Positions 58,411-64,000 of a DNA stretch of 64,000 nucleotides are shown here, piece by piece. The DNA is taken from the NCBI GenBank assembly GCA_949358305.1, contig OX442314.1:11587060-11651059 (forward strand), written 5' to 3'. A program made the position numbers and the translations under genes. How positions within the stretch are numbered: the stretch's first letter is position 1; every line of letters begins with the position of its first letter. The notes under the pieces were generated by a model, which was not told the DNA's origin, did no database searches, and saw nothing but the letters and a program-made list of their open reading frames with translations. Source of the stretch: Strigamia acuminata (Eukaryota; Arthropoda; Chilopoda; Geophilomorpha; Linotaeniidae).

Positions 58411-61400
58411 TTCATGAATTGAGAACTGTACTGCTAATCATTTATGGCTTAAATTATCATCAGAGATAAAAAAAAAGTGTTCGTGATAAAATTACTTTTT
58501 ATATTTCTTAAAGTTTCAATTTAACCCTCGGAGGCACAGTGTACCTGTTTTGGAAGGCATTACGCATTTAGGGACAATTTTTAGGTTGATTGGTTAAAGC
58601 ACTATTTAGTTTATTTTTCCAAATGTGTTAAAAATATAATAGAAGTGTGTGGGCTGTGGGGCCTCTTTATCTCCTGACAAATAATATTTTTATACGTAGT
58701 CTGCCACTGTAGGGGACCCATTGTACGTGCGGTATTGTGCAAATTCTAATTGCAATAAAACTACAAAAAAATTATTGCATTGAATATACTGAATCTTATA
58801 TGATAAAGATGGACGCCCAGCATCAGCGCCAGCCAGTGATAGCATATGTAATTGAATTCATTATTGGCACTCCTAGTGCAAAAAAATAGACAGACGATTA
58901 AAAATGAAATGAACTTATCGGAATTAAAAAAAATTACAATTCTGAAATCTTGTGGCCCACATTCTAGAAATCTTGATCTGCTAAAGATTTAAAAATTTCA
59001 TAAATCTTCAAAAATCCCTGTTAAATCCATTTAAATCTTCAAAAATTCTTCAAGTCTCAGTTTACAGAAAACGATTGATGCATGAAATATTTACATACAT
59101 CTGAATATTTAGTTTATATTATATAATACATGAATATTTCCAAGATTTACTTTATCTTTCTCTGCTACCACAAACATCAATAAATTATGATCGATCGGAC
59201 GATCAAAAACAAAGCAATTCACTCATAACGAAATCTGCTTTTCAGATAATACTTTTGAAATAGAATGTTTTATCATCTATTTTCTGTAGTTATAATACTA
59301 ATGAAATCCCGTAAATCTAATAAAATCCATCCAAATGTGCAAAGCAAATCACAGAATTAAATTTGCAACGTTTGAATCTTGGCTCGAACTATCCTCATCT
59401 TATCAACGTATGGTTGCCCTCTGATTTGTGATTTGCAAATCATTATAAATTAAACTAAATCTTCAAATTTTAGCAAATCCAGAAAATTCCATGATTCAAT
59501 TTGTTGATTTATAAACTAGTACACATTAGGTGAAATACCAATTCTAAAAACTTGATTGTAGAAAATGAGAAAATGTATTTTTTAAGAAATATATTTGCAA
59601 CGAGATTTGCTAGATTTGCAAATCATAAATCAGAGAATGTATGAGAATCTTTGATTGAATGTCTCACCCTGAACAGGCCAATATTCAACCAAACTCTCGT
59701 TAACCTTTTATGATTTGCAAATCAGATGCAAATCCAGCAAATCAGCCAAATTATGATGCAAAATCTTGTCAAAAATCGAGAAATCACACCTTGCACATCA
59801 TAGGATTTGCTATGCATTTGAAGATTTCAAATTTACAGTCGGATTTTTAAGAAGATTTTTCTCAATTTTGCTAGTTTCCAAGACAATTTGTAAGATTTCA
59901 TGGACTTTCAGTATTTCTGGGATTTCATAGATTTTTTAAATCTTGACCCATCAGAGATTTCCACCATTGACTACCTCGGAATAACCCGGGGGTGAGGATA
60001 GCAATCGGAATTTCTCGCAAAATCTCGCGAGATTATAGCCAAATCTTAGATTCAGGAGGGATTCAGAAAGATTCAGTCATAGCCATCGATCTCAGCAATC
60101 CCCCCCCCCCTTTCACCATTCCCATGTGACAACCACTGAAGCCTACAGTCCTCTGGTGGCAAATCTAGAAAGTAAACAAATCATTACTACGACGTTCCAA
60201 AAATATTCCAATTCATGCCAATAGATGGAGCCATGGTGTCAATCCCACACTAGAATTTAGATTTACTTGCAAAATCATCTACTAGATGTCGCTCAACAGT
60301 ACTCTCTAGATGTGTCCCAAAAAAAAACATGTAAAAAAAGACAAAAAAGGAGAAATTCCTAAATATTTCGTAGAAAACGACACTTAAATTTAAATCAAAT
60401 TATAAAAAGGCAATTTTTTTTAACCGTGTTAAATCAAAAGAAATCGTATAAAAACGGAATTGAATTTATTTTCTAGGCCTTGTTAAATCAAAATCGTGTA
60501 AAAACACAAATGGTCGTGTTTTATCCATCAAAGATGGAACTGGAGGGTTTCTAGACATCAAAATTGTCCAGATAATAACAAAATAATGAATAAAATCCAT
60601 AAATGCAAAAAACAGATATTTTACCAATTATAATCACTAGAATATTACTCAAAGATGATTTGACAACAACTGTAACGGATAGCACATTAAAACTAACAAA
60701 ATCTAAACAGATAAACAAAATTTATTTATTTTAAAAATGCTTTGGGGGTCCCCTCTCAGGAATGTGGAAATTTCTGACTATTATTTGCACACAGCTAAAA
60801 CAGATTATCTTAACCAATTCTGCCTTGCTAATCTGTTTCACCTGTGACAATCACTAATGTTCCCTTCATTTCACCCCTCACACATTCTTGATTTAAACAT
60901 CTTTCATGTTTTCCTTGATTAGTGTCACAGGTGTCAACCACCTGAATTTTCCAAAAAGTTTCAACTCATCCTCTCAAGAGAAGCTTGACATCGACCGCAA
61001 ACATGTATTTTTCTCCATAACATTTTTGTCCTGTATCAATACATTATTCTCGCGTGATCGCATCATCTTCCACACGAGCAATTTAGTGTTGACGATGCAA
61101 ATTCCAAACACAATTTTCCTCAGTTTGCGAGCGAAAAAGCACGCAAGCGTGACATTTTCATCCAGTTTGATCGCACGCCTCCCTTTTGGTCATGTAAACG
61201 GGTCACAAAAGGAAGGATGATTGCTTTAAAACAAGATAAGATGAGGAAAAAAAATAATAAATAAATAAATAAACATGTAACAATAAAAAAAAAATTATAT
61301 AACAAAAATAACAAGCTCAAAGATGAGGATGCGACTCCGCCGATAAACGAGAGAAATGGAATTTTAAATTGACCCCAGTGATACGTTACAAATTGAATTC

Positions 61401-64000
61401 TTCTCTCTTGATGTAACATTAATGGTTTCCAAACCACATCATCAGAGACCGGGGCTTTTCGGCGCAACTCAAGCGACATCTGGTGCTGGAATTGGCAAAC
61501 CTCATCGCTAAGAAAGCCAGAGCAAAGAGGATCATCAAAAGATACCCTCGTGCTCTTGCCAGATATGTTTAGTGGCACCCAATCTGCAATAAAAGACGAC
61601 GACCCCCCAACAGTCACCCGAGCGAGAGGACACTGTTCATCCGGCTAACTGTGGCCGCTTAAATTTTTCATCTTCAATAGTCACAAGTCGGCGCAAGGAG
61701 ACCCGACTCTCGTTACGACGAACCACTCGAGTCGGTGCATCCTCTGGTGACGAGAAACGACGACAATTTTTATTAAGAAATTTAATTTTTTTAATTTTAA
61801 ATATTTTTTTTAAAGGATTTTTTATTGGCTTTTGTTTTGTTGGGGAAACGTATTGTTCCGTTCGATTTGTCGTTGTAAGAAGGGATAACGGTTGTTGAAG
61901 TAGAATCCTGTTTTTATCTCATTTTCGTCGCGGTGTTCACCGGCGCAGAAAACCCTCGTCGGCACAGGTCTGTAACTCTGTATAGGGATGATTTTTTTCC
62001 CTCTCTTTTTTCGGAACCACCCTACGAATTATTCCACGCGAAATCTCGTGATTACAGGCACCATGCGCACTTTTGCTGTGCGTAGGCGCGTGCCAACGAC
62101 GCGGGTTCCGGGGTCTCTTTACTGTCATTACCAATTAGCACGTTCACGCGAGAGGAGAGAAGAAAAAGAGTTAGTATAGTGAAAAAAAAGAGGGATTTGC
62201 AACAAAATTAAGATGTCATGCTTGTAGTCAATTACACATTGACTGCCCCTATATTTATATTTATTTATTTTATACATAGAAAAAAGTGTAGAGAAATATA
62301 AAAATAAGTTATTTGCACGAATTATTCGATTGTAATTTGTAATTTGTAAATAAAACTCGTTTTTTTTATTAAAATTGATAATTTGTTGAGTCAAGCGTCG
62401 TTTATATTTAATAATTTAAATAAAAGTCCACCCACAATGCATTGCAATATAATTCCAGTGTATTTATGAATTATATGGGACAGGATGCACAGAACTTTAT
62501 TAAGAATTATAAGAAATTTGGCATAAATTATGTATACAATAAAAATAAAAAATAAAACCGTTAAATGAAATAACAAAACGCAACAGGCAAATCCCGTGAA
62601 ATCTCGTGGAACCACACCAACACCATATTTGTTTAATAAACCCAAATGTTTACTTACAGTCACTCGAAACATCGCAAATTAACCATAGTATCAGATTCTA
62701 TTGCACACTTGTGTTTATTTACATCCACCAACACTCATTCCCTTGTCCAACTTATCGCTAACACAACCCAAAACCATTTTTCAAAAAAATCGCAAAAAAA
62801 TCGCAAAAAAATTAAATATCCCATCAATCAAACGCAAAAAGATAATTTAAATACTTTCCCCAAAAAATAAACAAAACAAAAATCCCACAAATAAAATATA
62901 TCCGACCAACATCAATCATTCAATGGGAAATATTCAATTGCAACACACGACGATCCAAGAAAGATGATGTCAGTTTAGGCGACGCCTCGAGTACCTAATA
63001 TCGGTTCGACCACCCCCTTCATGGTCGGCACATGACAGCTATCATCGCCTCAATTTGGCGAGAGGTGACCGCGGGCCAAGCCACTCGCGCGCGCCAATCA
63101 CACGCTCAGCGACAATTGGGGAAGCGAATTCGACAAATAAACACGAGAGAAGACCATTACTCGACATCCCCACACCCACGAGGCATACAGAAATAAAGAA
63201 AAGAGAAAGAAAAGAGAGAAAGGCGAAGGGAAATGCAACAAAACGCAGAAAAAAAAAGTTCCTTTTTCCATTCTATTTCCCATCAAGTTGGCAATTAATT
63301 AGACGAAAGAGCATTAAGACGCTTAATTGCCTTTCCTCTTCATTTACATGTTAATCAGTCAAGTCGTTAATAAAATTGTGTAATGTTAGTGAATTGCAAG
63401 CCGAGGCACCACTTTCCGGTTTCGCCTTTTTGCACGACTCCTCGTTGCAACGCATTAATTGGATAGACCAAACAAGACAAGACTCAAAATCATTTGGCCG
63501 GGATTAGAGACGCAGATTAGGACCAACGATACGCCCACACCTCGGCGCAGACAAATGGCAGTAATTTGCGGGCTGAGACGAAATTCGCTCGTTAGAAATG
63601 TAAACAAAAGCGAATTTTAAAGTTTTTTTAAAGAGTGGAAAAATAGAATGAAAAAATAAAAGTGGGACGCGTTTGGCCAATGGCTTAGGATCAAAGTGTC
63701 TTGTGGGTACAAGGGATCTGATGGAGGAAGTTAAGAACGCGTCTGCATGTCGTGTGCATTCCTAATTGCGACTCTGTTGGCGGAACTCGGTAATCCGGCT
63801 CGGGAGTCCGGCGCGCGGGGTAATCTGGCGCGCGGCGGCCAGAAGCCCTCAAGGCCGATTACGTCGATCAAATAAGCAAGACGCGTGCGTTTGCGTTTTC
63901 CACTCGTTCGATTTCCTTGGGGCAACTGTCACGTCGAGAGAAAAAGAGGAGAAAGCGAAGGAGAAAAGAGAAAAGTGCAATTGAATAAAGATTCTTCTTT
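58411..64000. other. Non-coding stretch
   Basis: No supported gene; the 165-aa minus frame at 61120-61617 has no recognisable domain. Positions 58920-59900 are full of degenerate GATTTGCAAATC-type motifs. CTCF-like motifs lie at 60150-60163, 60218-60232 and 60279-60294. A C-run is near 60102. A partial copy of the dispersed repeat is at 62436-62480. CpG content rises toward 63040-63130 and 63770-63900. Confidence 0.5.
58920..59900. repeat. Region of degenerate GATTTGCAAATC motifs
   Basis: Many copies of GATTTGC and its complement GCAAATC, several joined as the palindrome GATTTGCAAATC (for example near 59430, 59615 and 59710), interspersed with AAATCTTCAAAAAT-like pieces. There is no constant period, so it is not a simple tandem array. 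Confidence 0.6.

Noticed and set aside
58521-58560. piggyBac-like terminus (TTAACCCTCGGAGGCAC)
   Set aside because: A TTAA followed by CCC resembles a piggyBac end, but no matching inverted end with TTAA was found nearby.
61120-61617. 165-aa minus-strand frame with a hydrophobic stretch
   Set aside because: The hydrophobic part is produced by a T/A-rich tract and the rest resembles no family. I could not support it as a gene.

Overview
The window looks like AT-rich metazoan (probably invertebrate) nuclear DNA. It has spliceosomal introns of about 65-100 bp, an encoded signal peptide, retrotransposon primer sites matching the 3' end of eukaryotic initiator tRNA-Met, many poly(A)/(T) and microsatellite tracts, minisatellites and one 200-N assembly gap. 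I could not fix the species, and I found no housekeeping gene that I recognise.

Layout. Positions 1-29937 are non-coding as far as I can tell: simple repeats, two minisatellites (16930-17375 and 20443-20951), a dispersed short repeat, one CpG-rich promoter-like stretch (about 28040-28630) and scattered regulatory-type motifs. Positions 29938-58410 are a nested block of repeats. A roughly 1.7-kb segment (called R here) occurs at 29938-31655 and again, longer and rearranged, from 38464 to 41362 with its end displaced to 57874-58410. Between the two copies lie a tRNA-derived SINE-like piece and Copia-1 (32392-38210), a complete Ty1/copia element with identical LTRs and an unbroken 1467-aa polyprotein. 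The second copy of R carries a small five-exon gene for a predicted secreted cysteine-containing protein (40220-40813); the first copy is a broken relative.

At 41363-57873 the second R copy is split by a DNA transposon with inverted arms of about 1.9 kb and a 9-bp target duplication, as in Mutator-like elements. It carries a multi-exon SGNH/GDSL-hydrolase gene and a 5'-truncated Ulp1-protease/PHD-finger gene, but no visible transposase. Its right arm was hit by a Ty3/gypsy element (45053-56156, minus strand). The gypsy was then hit by a 170-bp MITE (46357-46526) and by a second copia element, Copia-2 (48307-55115), which has identical LTRs and an intact 1601-aa polyprotein. Target duplications and the uninterrupted R copy give the order of events: R duplication, then the Mutator-like element, then gypsy, then MITE and Copia-2. 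Smaller MITEs are nested inside R in the same way.

Positions 58411-64000 are again non-coding, with degenerate short repeats and a few CTCF-like motifs. The clearest coding capacity is in the two copia polyproteins. The least familiar content is the SGNH plus Ulp1/PHD cargo of the long-TIR transposon and the small secreted-protein gene next to it.
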